Positions 53,946 through 62,913 of a stretch of 64,000 nt of DNA are shown here, in pieces. The DNA comes from Streptomyces griseus subsp. griseus (lineage in GTDB: Bacteria; Actinomycetota; Actinomycetes; Streptomycetales; Streptomycetaceae). The position numbers were made by a program, and so were the translations under genes. The stretch spans positions 1,984,001 through 2,048,000 of the forward strand of contig NZ_CP032543.1 of the NCBI RefSeq assembly GCF_003610995.1. Reading direction: 5' to 3'. The notes below the pieces were generated by a model, which did no database searches, had not been told where the DNA came from, and worked only from the letters and a program-made list of their open reading frames with translations. Every line of letters begins with the position of its first letter. Position 1 is the first letter of the stretch.

Positions 53946-54554
53946 TCATGTCGTGTGCGGCAGGTCCGGTGCGCAGTCGTTCCCGGGCCTCCGGTTGTCG
54001 CGCAGGTGGCCGCGGCGGGCGTCGCGGTCGAAGATCCCGAGGATCTCGCAGGGGCCGCCCTCCGCGCCGATCGCGTGCGGCAGCATCGTGGGGAACTCGG
54101 CGGCCTGGTTGGTCTCCACCCGGAAGCGGCGGTGGCCCAGCATGAGGACCGCGGTGCCGGAGAGGACGACCAGCCACTCCCGGCCGGGGTGCGCGCGCAT
54201 CCGGGCGGGGTTGTCCGGGGGCGGCTCGGTCATCCGCTGCCGCACGACGGTCATACCGGGGTCGCTCTTCACGGGCCAGCGCATCACCCCGTGGGCGCCG
54301 TCGATCATCGGGCTGATGATGACGTCGTCGGAGGCGGTCTCCACCAGCTGGTCGAGGGTGGTGTCCAGCGCCCGGGCGAGCGTGACGAGTTGGTCGAGGG
54401 CGAGCCGCCGCTGCCCGTTCTCGATACGGCTGAGGGAGGACTGGCTGAGGTTCGCCCGGCCGGCCAGCTCCTCCAGGGACCAGCCCTGTGCCACGCGCAG
54501 GGCGCGGATGCGTTTGCGTACGAGGCCGTCCAGCCCGTCGGTGCTGTGCTCCAT
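53946..54554 (-). CDS. XRE-family regulator with cupin domain
   Basis: 202 residues: N-terminal HTH (LVRKRIRALRVAQGWSLEELAGRANLSQSSLSRIENG spanning 10-48) and a C-terminal cupin (about 95-175) with HPGREWLVVLSGTAVLMLG and FPTMLPHAIGA. Such proteins sense a small ligand and usually repress neighbours. ATG 54554 is preferred to an upstream TTG. An 18-bp tandem repeat lies just upstream of its start. Confidence 0.82.
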   Translation of the reverse strand: MEHSTDGLDGLVRKRIRALRVAQGWSLEELAGRANLSQSSLSRIENGQRRLALDQLVTLARALDTTLDQLVETASDDVIISPMIDGAHGVMRWPVKSDPGMTVVRQRMTEPPPDNPARMRAHPGREWLVVLSGTAVLMLGHRRFRVETNQAAEFPTMLPHAIGAEGGPCEILGIFDRDARRGHLRDNRRPGNDCAPDLPHTT

Positions 54555-54603
54555 ACGCAATACCGTATGCCCAGGGAGCAGCGGATCGCCCCAGGGTGAT
54601 CCA

Positions 54604-54693
54604 CTGCTCCCCGCAGATCGCCTGCTCCGGGCAGATCGTCTGCTGCCGACAGGTCGTCTGCTCCGGGCAGGTCGTCTGCTCCCGGAGGATCGT
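54604..54693. repeat. Five tandem 18-bp repeats
   Basis: Five head-to-tail copies of an 18-base unit, consensus CTGCTCCGGGCAGRTCGT, at 54604, 54622, 54640, 54658 and 54676. They fill the gap between the XRE-cupin start and the ferredoxin reductase stop, touching the latter. Copy number may vary between strains. Confidence 0.85.
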
Positions 54694-55952
54694 CAGAGCA
54701 GGGACGACAGTTCCACCGACGGATCGGCCAAGGCCTCCGGGTCGTGCTGCTGGCCGGCCCGGAGCAGCTCCTGGATGGTCTCCGTCACGTCCCACACGTT
54801 GACGTTCATCCCGGCCAGGACACGACGGTCCTTGAGCCAGAACGCGATGAACTCCCGCTTCCCCGCGTCGCCCCGGATGATCACCTCGTCGTAGGAGCCG
54901 GGCGGCGCCCAGCCGGAGTATTCGAGGCCCAGGTCGTACTGGTCGGAGAAGAAGTACGGCACACGGTCGTACGTCACGTCCTGGCCGAGCATGGCGCGGG
55001 CGGCGGCCGGTCCGCTGTTGAGGGCGTTGGCCCAGTGTTCGACCCGGAGCCGGACGCCGAGCAGCGGGTGGGCGACGGCGGCGACGTCCCCGGCGGCGTA
55101 GATGTGCGGGTCGGAGGTGCGCAGCGAGGCGTCCACGGCGATGCCCCCGCCGTGCGCCCGGTCGGCCATCTCCAGCCCCGCGGCCTCGGCGAGGGCGGAG
55201 CGCGGGGCGGCGCCGATCGCGGCGAGGACGTCGTGGGCGGGGTGCTCCTCGCCGTCGTCGGTGCGGGCGGCCAGCACCATGCCGTCCTGGCCGACGATCT
55301 CGGTGAGGCGTGCGCCGAAGTGGAAGCGGACGCCGTGCGAGCTGTGCAGTTCGGTGAAGATCTGGCCCAGTTCGGGGCCGACGACCTGGTGCAGCGGGGT
55401 GGCCTCCGGCTCGACGACGGTGACCTCGGCCCCGTAGCCCCGTGCGGCGGCGGCGACCTCCAGCCCGATCCAGCCGCCTCCGGCGATCACCAGGTGGCCG
55501 TTGTCGCGGCCGAGGGCGGCCAGGACGTTGCGCAGCCGGTCGGCGTGGGCGAGGCGGCGCAGATGGTGGACGCCCACCAGGTCGGTGCCGGGGACGTCGA
55601 GGCGGCGCGGTTCGGAGCCGGTGGCGAGCAGCAGCTTGTCGTAGCGGATGACGGTGTTGTCCCCGAGCTGCACGGTCCTCGCGTGCCGGTCGAGGGCGGT
55701 GACGGGCTGGCCGAGGTGCAGTTCGATGTCGGCGCCCGCGTACCAGGCGGTCTCGTGGACGAAGACGCTCTCGCGCTCCTCCTTGCCGCCGAGGTAGCCC
55801 TTGGAGAGGGGTGGCCGCTCATAGGGGTGGTCGCGCTCGTCCCCGATGAGGATCACCCGGCCGGTGAACCCTTCCGCGCGGAGCGTCTCGGCCGCCTTCG
55901 CCCCTGCGAGTCCCGCTCCGACGATGACGAATGTCCGATGTGCGTCGACCAC
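54693..55952 (-). CDS. FAD/NAD-dependent ferredoxin reductase-type oxidoreductase
   Basis: 419 residues: FVIVGAGLAGAKAAETLR FAD site, ERPPLSKGYL, LLLATGSEPRRL, VIAGGGWIGLEVAAAARGYG NAD site, IYAAGDVAAV, and a reductase C-terminal domain (from about 320). It passes electrons from NAD(P)H to a ferredoxin for oxygenases or P450s. GTG 55952 is chosen for the GAGGAGG six bases upstream. No ferredoxin gene is adjacent. Confidence 0.88.
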   Translation of the reverse strand: MVDAHRTFVIVGAGLAGAKAAETLRAEGFTGRVILIGDERDHPYERPPLSKGYLGGKEERESVFVHETAWYAGADIELHLGQPVTALDRHARTVQLGDNTVIRYDKLLLATGSEPRRLDVPGTDLVGVHHLRRLAHADRLRNVLAALGRDNGHLVIAGGGWIGLEVAAAARGYGAEVTVVEPEATPLHQVVGPELGQIFTELHSSHGVRFHFGARLTEIVGQDGMVLAARTDDGEEHPAHDVLAAIGAAPRSALAEAAGLEMADRAHGGGIAVDASLRTSDPHIYAAGDVAAVAHPLLGVRLRVEHWANALNSGPAAARAMLGQDVTYDRVPYFFSDQYDLGLEYSGWAPPGSYDEVIIRGDAGKREFIAFWLKDRRVLAGMNVNVWDVTETIQELLRAGQQHDPEALADPSVELSSLL

Positions 55953-56028
55953 TTGATGCCTCCTCAGTGCTGTGCTGCGCGTCGCCCCCCGGCTGCGAGC
56001 GTCCCGCACGCAGCGTGATGGCGAAAGA

Positions 56029-56054
56029 GGGTGTGCCCCGGAGAGGTCACACCC
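56029..56054 (-). terminator. Hairpin downstream of dgt
   Basis: GGGTGTG (56029-56035) pairs with CACACCC (56048-56054) around a 12-base loop, 35 bases past the dgt stop on the minus strand. Modest stem; probable terminator. Confidence 0.5.
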
Positions 56055-56088
56055 AGTGATCATTTCTCCGGTCTTCTCCAGTCTGCCC

Positions 56089-57446
56089 TCAGCCGCGGCG
56101 CGCGGTGAGTGCGGCGTGCAGGGATCGTGCGGAGGCGTCGGTGAGGGCCGCGATCTGGTCGACCAGGACGCGCTTACGGGTGTGGTCGTCGGGCGCTTGG
56201 TCGAACAGGGCCCGGAAGTGCGGCTCCAGGCCCTCGGGGGCGCGGGCGGTGAGGGCTGCGGCCAGTTCGGCGATGACGATGCGCTGGTCGGCGCGGAGGG
56301 TCTCCTGCTCGGCGCGCTGCATCACGTAACGGTCGGCGACCGCCTTGAGCACGGCGCACTCGTTGCGGACGGTGCGCGGAACGACGAGCTCCGCCCCGTA
56401 CCGGGTGAGGCGGCCGGGGCCGTAGACCTCGCGGGTGGCGGTCTCGGCCTCGGTGCAGAAGCGGCCGATGAGCTGGCTGGTGGCGTCCTTCAGGCGGGCC
56501 TGGGCCACGGCGGAGCCGTCGTAGCCGTGCGGCCACCACTCCTGGTCGATCAGCCGGTCCAGCGCCTCGGACAGCTCCTGCGGGTCGGTGTCCACGGGGA
56601 CGTACCGGCCGATGGCGACGGCGAAGATCTCCTCGCGCTCCGGCTCGGCGTAGAGGCAGTTGGGGTCGATGTGCCCGGCGTGCAGCCCGTCCTCGAAGTC
56701 GTGCACCGAGTACGCCACGTCGTCGGACCAGTCCATCACCTGGGCTTCGAAGCAGGTGCGGTCCTCTGGCGCCCCTTCCGCGCCCACGCGAAGACCGGCA
56801 GGTCGTCGGCGTACACCCCGAACTTCACCGAGTGCGGGTCGGTGGGGTGCGCGCCCCGCGGCCAGGGGTACTTGGTGGCGGCGTCCAGGGCGGCCCGGGT
56901 CAGGTTGAGGCCGACGCTGACCAGTTCGCCGGTGCGCGGGTCGCGGACGAACCGCTTGGGCTCCAGGCGGGTCAGCAGCCGCAGCGACTGGGCGTTGCCC
57001 TCGAAGCCGCCGCAGTCGGAGGCGAAGTCGTTGAGCGCCTGTTCACCGTTGTGGCCGAACGGCGGGTGGCCCATGTCGTGGGAGAGGCAGGCCGTCTCCA
57101 CCAGGTCCGGGTCGCAGCCGAGGACCGCGCCCAACTCGCGGCCGACCTGCGCGCACTCCAGGGAGTGGGTGAGCCGGGTGCGGGGGCTGGCGTCCCAGAC
57201 GAGGGAGCGGGTGCCGGGCGTGACCACCTGGGTCTTGCCCGCGAGCCGGCGCAGCGCGGCGGAGTGCAGCACCCGGGCCCGGTCGCGCTGGAAGGCGGTG
57301 CGGCCGGGGCGCTTGTCCTGCTCGGTGTCGAAGCGCTCGGTGTCGGCGGGTCCGTACGGAACCGCTCCCGCCCCGCTCTGTGCGCTCCGCACACCTTCCG
57401 TGCCGTGTGTCTGATCTGCCCCGCGTGCGCCCTGTGTGCCGTCCAT
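56089..57446 (-). pseudogene. dgt: dGTP triphosphohydrolase gene with a frameshift
   Basis: From ATG 57446 the HD-domain enzyme is clear: [55 protein letters not shown] (HD metal site), [18 protein letters not shown]. There the frame breaks at the CCCC run 56772-56775; one missing base restores [23 protein letters not shown] and the rest to TGA 56089 (about 452 residues total). The enzyme degrades dGTP. All motifs are otherwise perfect, so a sequence error is more likely than a dead gene. Confidence 0.85.
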
Positions 57447-57499
57447 GGTCCCGACAGTAGCGACCGGGACGGACAACGTGTCGCGAGCGGGCCGGGGAG

Positions 57500-58498
57500 T
57501 CAGGCGGAAGCGAGCAAGCTCACCATCTCGGCGGGCGCCGTGGCGGACAGTGCCTGGTCGTAGCGGTGGAGGAGCAGGCGGGCCAGGGCGGGGTGGGCAC
57601 CGAGCGGAAGGGCGGCGGTGCCCGGCGCGGCCTCGGCGGCGGCGCTCGCGAACCGGCCGGGGGCGGTGAAGTACGAGGCGACGAAGGTACGGTGCCGGCC
57701 TCGGGCGGCCAGTGCGCGCAGCGCGGCGGGGACGGAGGGCGTGGCGGCGGAGGCGTACGCGGGGACGACGGGCACCGCGCCGAGCCGCTCGGCCAGCATC
57801 CTGGCCGTACGCCGGGTGTCCTGGGCGGAGTCGGGGTCGCGGGACCCGGCAGCGGCGAGGACCACGGCGGCCCGGCGGCTCCCCGGGTCGGCCGGGTTCC
57901 AGCCCGCCTCCACGAGCCGCCCGTACAGCGCCTCCACCAGCAGCGGGTGCGGGCCGAGCGGGGCGGCGATCCGGGTGCGTACGGCGGGGGCGGCGGCCGC
58001 TGCGGCGGGCAGGTCGTGGTTGATGTGGTGGCCGCGCCCCAGGAGCAGCGGTACGAGGACGGCGTCGGCCCCGCGCAGGCCGTCCAGGGTGTCCGGGAGC
58101 AGCGGCCGGTTCAACTCGATGTGGCCGAGGCGGACGTCGAGGCCGGGGCGCAGGTCGCGGACCCGGTCCAGGAGCGCGAGGACGGTCCGCAGGGCCTGCG
58201 GGTCGCGGCTGCCGTGGGCGACGACGACGAGCGTGGGCGGGGCGGTGGGCAGCAGGGGCGGGGCGGGTGGCCGGGTGCGGGGCATGGGCCTGCGGGTTCC
58301 GTTCCGGGAGACGAGGCTGAGCTGGGCGGTGACGCGGGTGAGAAGCTGCGCGGTGCTGTCGAGGGGGACGGTGCCGGGGCCGCCGGAACCTGCTCCGGGA
58401 CTGCGGCCTGCGCTGTGGCTGTCGTTGCCGCTGTCTTTGCCGCTGTCGGGAAGCGGAGGCGGTGACCGGTGGGGCTGCTGCGTGGACGGCTCCGTCAT
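57500..58498 (-). CDS. CbiX/SirB-family chelatase-like protein
   Basis: 332 residues. After a low-complexity Ser/Pro/Gly-rich leader of about 85 residues comes [20 protein letters not shown], with the His of the class II chelatase family, [17 protein letters not shown] and [18 protein letters not shown] with the second metal His set; the second half repeats the fold ([30 protein letters not shown]). Likely sirohydrochlorin Fe or Co chelatase. The real start may lie further in (Met 72). Fifty-three bases separate it from dgt. Confidence 0.78.
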   Translation of the reverse strand: MTEPSTQQPHRSPPPLPDSGKDSGNDSHSAGRSPGAGSGGPGTVPLDSTAQLLTRVTAQLSLVSRNGTRRPMPRTRPPAPPLLPTAPPTLVVVAHGSRDPQALRTVLALLDRVRDLRPGLDVRLGHIELNRPLLPDTLDGLRGADAVLVPLLLGRGHHINHDLPAAAAAAPAVRTRIAAPLGPHPLLVEALYGRLVEAGWNPADPGSRRAAVVLAAAGSRDPDSAQDTRRTARMLAERLGAVPVVPAYASAATPSVPAALRALAARGRHRTFVASYFTAPGRFASAAAEAAPGTAALPLGAHPALARLLLHRYDQALSATAPAEMVSLLASA

Positions 58499-58701
58499 GG
58501 ACCGATGGTGCCGGGCGGAGGTTGCCGGGCCGTTGCGTGAGGGTCACGGAGGTTTTCCACCCCCTCACGGTGGGGTGGTGGCCGGTGTGCGGGGCGGGGG
58601 CCTGCACCCGTTTCTGCCGTTCGGTGAACCTTTCGGACGTTTCGCTCGTCAGGTGAGGTGGGACCGGACGACACGGCCGGTACGGACAGGAGGGGGCTCC
58701 C

Positions 58702-59466
58702 GTGCGAGGGATGCGAGGGATCGGACGGGTGCGAGGGATCCGGGGGGCGCGGGAGGCGCGGGAGGCGCCGGAGGCCGGGGCGAAGGGGGCGGGACGTCGG
58801 CTGCGGCTGCCGCGCTCCCGCCGGGGCCGACGGCTCGCCGTGCAGGGCCTGATGGCTCTCTGCGTGCTGGCGCTGCTGCCCGCGACCTGGATGCGGTTGG
58901 GCGCCGACACCCGGGTGGGGACCACGGCGGACGCCCCGGCCCGCGAGGTCGCGATGGTGTTCGGCGCCGGGCTCTGGAAAGGCCGGCCGACCCCGTATCT
59001 CGCCCACCGCCTGGACGCGGCGGCCGAGCTGTACCGGACGGGGAAGGTGAAGGTCGTCCTGGTCACCGGGGACAACAGCCGGGTGGAGTACGACGAGCCG
59101 GACGCCATGCGGAGGTATCTCACCGAGCGCGGGGTGCCGGACGACCGGATCGTCAGTGACTACGCCGGGTTCGACAGCTGGGACTCGTGCGTGCGGGCCA
59201 AGAAGATATTCGGGGTCGACCGGGCGGTGCTGGTGAGCCAGGGCTTCCACATCCACCGGGCGACCACCCTGTGCCGCTCCGCCGGGATCGACGCGTACGG
59301 GGTCGGGGTCGACGAGCCCCGGGACGGCACCTGGTACTACGGCGGCGCCCGGGAGCTGGCCGCGTCGGGGAAGGCCGCCATGGACGCCCTGCTCCGCCCC
59401 GACCCGCACTTCCTGGGGCCGCGGGAGGCGGGCGTGGCGGAGGCGCTGGCGTCGGCGACGCCGTGA
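58702..59466 (+). CDS. SanA/YdcF-like DUF218 membrane protein
   Basis: 254 residues: a strongly basic N-terminus encoded by short direct repeats (CGAGGGAT), one membrane helix ([15 protein letters not shown] near 50-65), then the DUF218 domain with [40 protein letters not shown] and [10 protein letters not shown]. SanA relatives affect the cell envelope and vancomycin tolerance. GTG 58702 has AGGAGGGGG upstream. The 203-base gap before it, divergent from the chelatase, shows no gene. Confidence 0.82.
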   Translation: MRGMRGIGRVRGIRGAREAREAPEAGAKGAGRRLRLPRSRRGRRLAVQGLMALCVLALLPATWMRLGADTRVGTTADAPAREVAMVFGAGLWKGRPTPYLAHRLDAAAELYRTGKVKVVLVTGDNSRVEYDEPDAMRRYLTERGVPDDRIVSDYAGFDSWDSCVRAKKIFGVDRAVLVSQGFHIHRATTLCRSAGIDAYGVGVDEPRDGTWYYGGARELAASGKAAMDALLRPDPHFLGPREAGVAEALASATP

Positions 59467-59522
59467 GCCGCGGTCGGCCGGTGGGCGTCGGCCGGGACCG
59501 GAGTCCGCGCCGACACCGGATC

Positions 59523-59990
59523 TCACGGTGTGGCCGGTCCGTCGGGAGGCCGCCCGGTGGTCCACCGCCCCTCGGCAATGGCCCTGCCGCCGGTGCGGAG
59601 CGAGTGGGTGACGGCGGCCGCGGCGAGGTAGACCCAGGCGCGCACCGGGTCCTCCCCCGGCAGCTCAACCTCGCGGACGACCCGCTCGTAGAGATTGCGC
59701 GGGTGGCCGGGCCCGAGGTACTCCTCCAGGCGGTCCAGGAGCCCGAGCAGCTCTCCGTAAACCCCGGGCGCGGCGGTGAGCAGGGTGCCGTGGACACGGC
59801 CGTGGCCGTCGACGGCGTACGGGTAACCGGGTCCGTCGTACAGCAGGGCCCGGGGCAGGACGGCCGCCCGCTCCCCCGACGTACGGCCCCGGAGGAACAG
59901 GTCGTGGTTGGGTCCGCCGGGGAGCAGCGTGCCGTACACGAAGAACGGCAGCTCGCCGGTGGGCGGGGGGCCGGGGTGCAGGGCGCTCAT
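59523..59990 (-). CDS. Gamma-glutamylcyclotransferase-like protein
   Basis: 155 residues: FFVYGTLLPGGPNHDLF with the YGTL substrate-binding loop, ALLYDGPGYPYAVDG, VHGTLL, LDRLEEYLGPGHPRNLYER with the catalytic-type Glu. AIG2/GGCT fold; may cleave gamma-glutamyl peptides, substrate unknown. ATG 59990 lies eight bases after the cutA stop, so the two are co-transcribed. Confidence 0.82.
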   Translation of the reverse strand: MSALHPGPPPTGELPFFVYGTLLPGGPNHDLFLRGRTSGERAAVLPRALLYDGPGYPYAVDGHGRVHGTLLTAAPGVYGELLGLLDRLEEYLGPGHPRNLYERVVREVELPGEDPVRAWVYLAAAAVTHSLRTGGRAIAEGRWTTGRPPDGPATP

Positions 59991-59998
59991 GGCCGCCG

Positions 59999-60340
59999 TC
60001 ACAGGGCGGTTGCGGGAGCCGTCTCCGCCGTGACCCAGCCGAGGTAACGGGCGCTGCCCCGGATGACCGGAATCGCGATAATCTCGGGGGTGTCGTAGTC
60101 GTGCGCCTCCTGGAGGTACGCCTCCAGCTCCTCGTAGCGCTCGGCCGCCGTCTTGAACAGCACCTGCCACTCCTCGGACGACTCGATGGCGTTCTGCCAC
60201 CGGTAGACCGAGGTGACGGGCGCGGAGATCTGCGCACAGGCCGCCAGCCGGGCCTCCACCGCCCCCTGTGCCAGCTCGTGGGCCTTCTCCACGCTGTCGG
60301 TCGTGGTCAGTACGGTCAGCCATGCCGGCGGCGCTGTCAT
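59999..60340 (-). CDS. cutA: CutA1 divalent-ion tolerance protein
   Basis: 113 residues: LTTTDSVEKAHELAQGAVEARLAACAQISAPVTSVYRW spread over 10-47, EEWQVLFKT, YDTPEIIAIPVIRGSARYLGW near the end. Trimeric CutA1 fold. ATG 60340 follows GGAGAC. Followed closely by the cyclotransferase. Confidence 0.92.
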   Translation of the reverse strand: MTAPPAWLTVLTTTDSVEKAHELAQGAVEARLAACAQISAPVTSVYRWQNAIESSEEWQVLFKTAAERYEELEAYLQEAHDYDTPEIIAIPVIRGSARYLGWVTAETAPATAL

Positions 60341-60401
60341 CGTCGGTCTCCTCGGGTACGGCGGGCTGCTGCCCACGCACCGATTGTCGGCCCGGAGGGG
60401 G

Positions 60402-61010
60402 TCAGGCGCTGTACGGATGCCGGTTTCGCGCCTCGCGCAGGGCGTTGCCCCACCAGACCAGCTGGTCCAGGAGGGCCTTGGCCGCCGTGTCGACGTCCGC
60501 CGGGTCCCGGTGGTTCCCCTGGTCGTCGAAGAGGGCACCCGCATTGTGGAAGGAGACGGTGTCGCGGACGGAGACCGTATGCATCTCGGCGAAGACCTGG
60601 CGGAGCTGTTCGACGGCCCGCAACCCGCCGGACCTGCCGCCGTACGAGACGAAGGCGACGGGTTTCGCCTGCCACTCGGCGCGGTGCCAGTCGATGAGGT
60701 TCTTCAGCGGGGCGGGGAAGGAGTGGTTGTACTCAGGAGTGAGCACGACGAACGCGTCGGCCGCCGCCAGTTGCGCCGAGACCGCCGCGACCCGGGCGGC
60801 GTCCTCGGGGGACGGGCTGAAGGTGAGTGCGTCGGGGAGGCGGGCGGTGACGACGTCGACGAGCTCGGTCCCGATGCCGTCGTACCGGGCGGCCCGGTCG
60901 AGGAACCAGTCGGCGATGATCGGCCCGAAGCGGCCTTCCCGGTTGCTGCCGAGGACGACGGCGACCTTGAGGGGGGCGGGGGATGTCGTGGCTGCGGCTG
61001 TGGCGTCCAT
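60402..61010 (-). CDS. NADPH-dependent FMN reductase, probable SoxR target
   Basis: 202 residues: VAVVLGSNREGRFGPIIADW FMN site, VVLTPEYNHSFPAPLKNLIDW, VSYGGRSGGLRAVEQLR. Reduces FMN or quinone-like compounds with NADPH. Its promoter carries a SoxR-type box with 19-base spacing. In S. coelicolor an orthologous reductase close to dnaG/dgt belongs to the SoxR regulon induced by redox-active antibiotics. ATG 61010 gives the family start. Confidence 0.87.
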   Translation of the reverse strand: MDATAAATTSPAPLKVAVVLGSNREGRFGPIIADWFLDRAARYDGIGTELVDVVTARLPDALTFSPSPEDAARVAAVSAQLAAADAFVVLTPEYNHSFPAPLKNLIDWHRAEWQAKPVAFVSYGGRSGGLRAVEQLRQVFAEMHTVSVRDTVSFHNAGALFDDQGNHRDPADVDTAAKALLDQLVWWGNALREARNRHPYSA

Positions 61011-61024
61011 GACTCGAGCTTTCA

Positions 61025-61044
61025 ACCTCAACCTCGGCTGAGGT
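61025..61044 (-). promoter_or_regulatory. SoxR-type operator
   Basis: ACCTCAACCTCGGCTGAGGT is a near-perfect dyad (ACCTCAnCC / GGnTGAGGT) of the form bound by SoxR. On the minus strand TTGACC is followed 19 bases later by the -10 region, the long spacer typical of MerR/SoxR promoters. It sits 15 bases before the FMN reductase start and also lies upstream of the divergent aminotransferase. Confidence 0.75.
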
Positions 61045-61084
61045 CAAGTCGTCGCCGGAGGAAGTCGCGCCCTACGGTTGCCCC

Positions 61085-61933
61085 ATGACGAGCGCAGCGC
61101 CCCTCCGCCTCCCCCACGTCGAGATGGACGGCCGTCCCGTCACCGAGGACGACCTCCGCGTCCCCGCCCTCCACGGGTTCGGGCACTTCACGGCCCTGCA
61201 GGTCCGGGACCGGGCGGTGCGGGGGCTGGGGCCGCACCTCGAACGGCTGGACGCCGCGAACCGGGAGCTGTTCCAACGGCCGCTGGACGGAGGCCTGGTA
61301 CGGGAGTTGATCCGGAGCGCCCTGGACCGGGTCGGGCTGCGGGACGCCTCCGTGCGGGTGCAGGGGTTCCTGCCGCCCGGGGAGGGCCGTACGCGGGTCA
61401 TGGTCACCGTCCGCGAGGCCGCCACGATGGCGCCCGGGGCCCGGAGCCTGATGTCGGTGCCGTATGCCCGGGCCGTGCCACACATCAAGCGGCCGGGCGA
61501 GTTCGGGCAGACGTACTACGGGATGCTCGCCGCGCGGGCCGGGTTCGACGAGGCCCTGCTGACCGCGCCGGGCGGGGTGGTGACCGAGGGGGCCATCACC
61601 AACATCGGCTTCTGGGACGGGAGTTCGGTGGTGTGGCCGGACGCACCCGCGCTCCCCGGCATCACCATGGCACTGCTGGAACGTGGCCTCGCGGCGGCCG
61701 GGGAGCCGTCGGTCCGGCGGCCCGTGACACTGGACGGGCTGGGCGCGTTCCGGGGCGCCTTCCTCTGCAACTCGCAGGGGATCGCTCCGGTGCGGCGGAT
61801 CGATGCCGTGGAGTTCGGGAGCGGTGACCGGGCGACGGAGGGGGCGACGGAGACGGAGAAGACGGACGAGATGGCGGGGGTGATGAGGCGGCTCGAGACC
61901 GTTTACAGGAGCGCGCCGGCCGATCCCCTCTGA
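61085..61933 (+). CDS. Class IV aminotransferase (branched-chain/ADC lyase type)
   Basis: 282 residues: HGFGHFTALQVRDRAVRGLGPHLERLDAA near 30-60, PHIKRPGEFGQTYYG with the PLP Lys region, GVVTEGAITNIGFWDG and GITMALLERGL. Fold-type IV PLP enzyme; substrate uncertain. ATG 61085. The C-terminal 20 residues are Glu/Thr-rich and low in complexity. Confidence 0.82.
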   Translation: MTSAAPLRLPHVEMDGRPVTEDDLRVPALHGFGHFTALQVRDRAVRGLGPHLERLDAANRELFQRPLDGGLVRELIRSALDRVGLRDASVRVQGFLPPGEGRTRVMVTVREAATMAPGARSLMSVPYARAVPHIKRPGEFGQTYYGMLAARAGFDEALLTAPGGVVTEGAITNIGFWDGSSVVWPDAPALPGITMALLERGLAAAGEPSVRRPVTLDGLGAFRGAFLCNSQGIAPVRRIDAVEFGSGDRATEGATETEKTDEMAGVMRRLETVYRSAPADPL

Positions 61934-61946
61934 CCTTGGCCGACGG

Positions 61947-61983
61947 CCGGCCGCCGTAGCCCCTGGCCTTGACCGGCGGCCGG
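61947..61983 (+). terminator. Hairpin after the aminotransferase gene
   Basis: CCGGCCGCC (61947-61955) pairs with GGCGGCCGG (61975-61983); further partial pairing extends the stem outward. Lies 14 bases after the stop at 61933. Confidence 0.6.
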
Positions 61984-62042
61984 TCGTGGCCGGAAACCGA
62001 CCGCGACGCCCCCGCCCCGCCGCCGTGACGGACCATGGGGGC

Positions 62043-62501
62043 ATGCAGATCCATATCGAGGCCTCAGCGCTCCCCGGCCGCAGCTGCGGGCCGGACTCCG
62101 ACTTCCCCGGGTTCGAGAACATCCACGTCGGCATTCAGCGCAAGGACCGGCCCGACGAGCTGCTCGGTCTGCACCCCGGGGACGCGCCGGCCGCCTCCTG
62201 GACCCTGGAGTGCACGGCGAAGGACACGGCGGACGGGGTCGAGGTCTCGGGGCCGTACATCCAGAACCGGCTGGGCGGGCGGTTCGTCTATCTGTCGTGG
62301 GGGACCGTGGACGAGGCCGGGCTGTTCAGCATGTTCCGGCGCGCCAAACTGATGTTCAGCGACATCGAACCCGAGGTCCTTGAGGCCGCGGCGCGCTCCG
62401 GGCACCTCACCGGGCGGCTGGCGCTGACCGACACCAAGGGGCAGCCGTTGTGCGCGCGGGTGCGGCCGCCGGTGATCTCCTGGAGTGCGACCACCCCCTG
62501 A
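62043..62501 (+). CDS. Conserved DUF5990-like protein
   Basis: 152 residues: IHIEASALPGRSC, ENIHVGIQRKDRPDELLGL, WTLECTA, YIQNRLGGRFVYLSWGTVDE, FRRAKLMFSDI. A small beta-rich actinobacterial protein family of unknown function. ATG 62043. No signal peptide. Confidence 0.7.
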   Translation: MQIHIEASALPGRSCGPDSDFPGFENIHVGIQRKDRPDELLGLHPGDAPAASWTLECTAKDTADGVEVSGPYIQNRLGGRFVYLSWGTVDEAGLFSMFRRAKLMFSDIEPEVLEAAARSGHLTGRLALTDTKGQPLCARVRPPVISWSATTP

Positions 62502-62913
62502 GGAGGACCGGTCGGGAAGACCTGTCGAGAGGGCTCACTCTGGGGGCCACTCGTCCGGATGCGACACCGCCCCCACTGGCCGGGGGGGGTAGGCCGGTGA
62601 GGGCGGGTGCCGTGGGGGCGGGGATCCGTCCCGTGGGGGGATGTCTTTTCGTGTGCCCGGGCACCGGAAAGCCATACGTGTGACGTGGGTCACACTTCCC
62701 TTTCGCGGCTCACCCGATCGGCACCCGGCCCGGCAGCACGGACCGAACGGCCCAGTCGCACCGCCGTGACCTGCGGTGATCTCCGGCACCAAGAGTGCCG
62801 CGCCGGTCCGTACGGGTGAAAGCTGACCTGGCGTCAGAGGGCATGCGACGGCCACCGCCCGTTAGGTCAGGGGCAGGACACAACCGCTCGCGCCGTCTGC
62901 CCGGAGGATCCCC
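62502..62913. other. Long intergenic region before the surface-protein gene
   Basis: 412 bases with no convincing gene. It holds a run of eight G near 62581-62590, the Crp-like box at 62678-62695, and a possible long-range stem CTGACCT (62823-62829) / AGGTCAG (62864-62870) in what would be the leader. AGGATCC just before ATG 62914 is a fair ribosome site. Confidence 0.5.
62678..62695. promoter_or_regulatory. Crp/Fnr-type operator
   Basis: GTGTGAC-GTGG-GTCACAC is a perfect 7-bp dyad and fits both TGTGA-N6-TCACA and the Streptomyces Crp form GTG-N6-GNCAC. It is 219 bases upstream of the surface-protein start. Confidence 0.65.
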
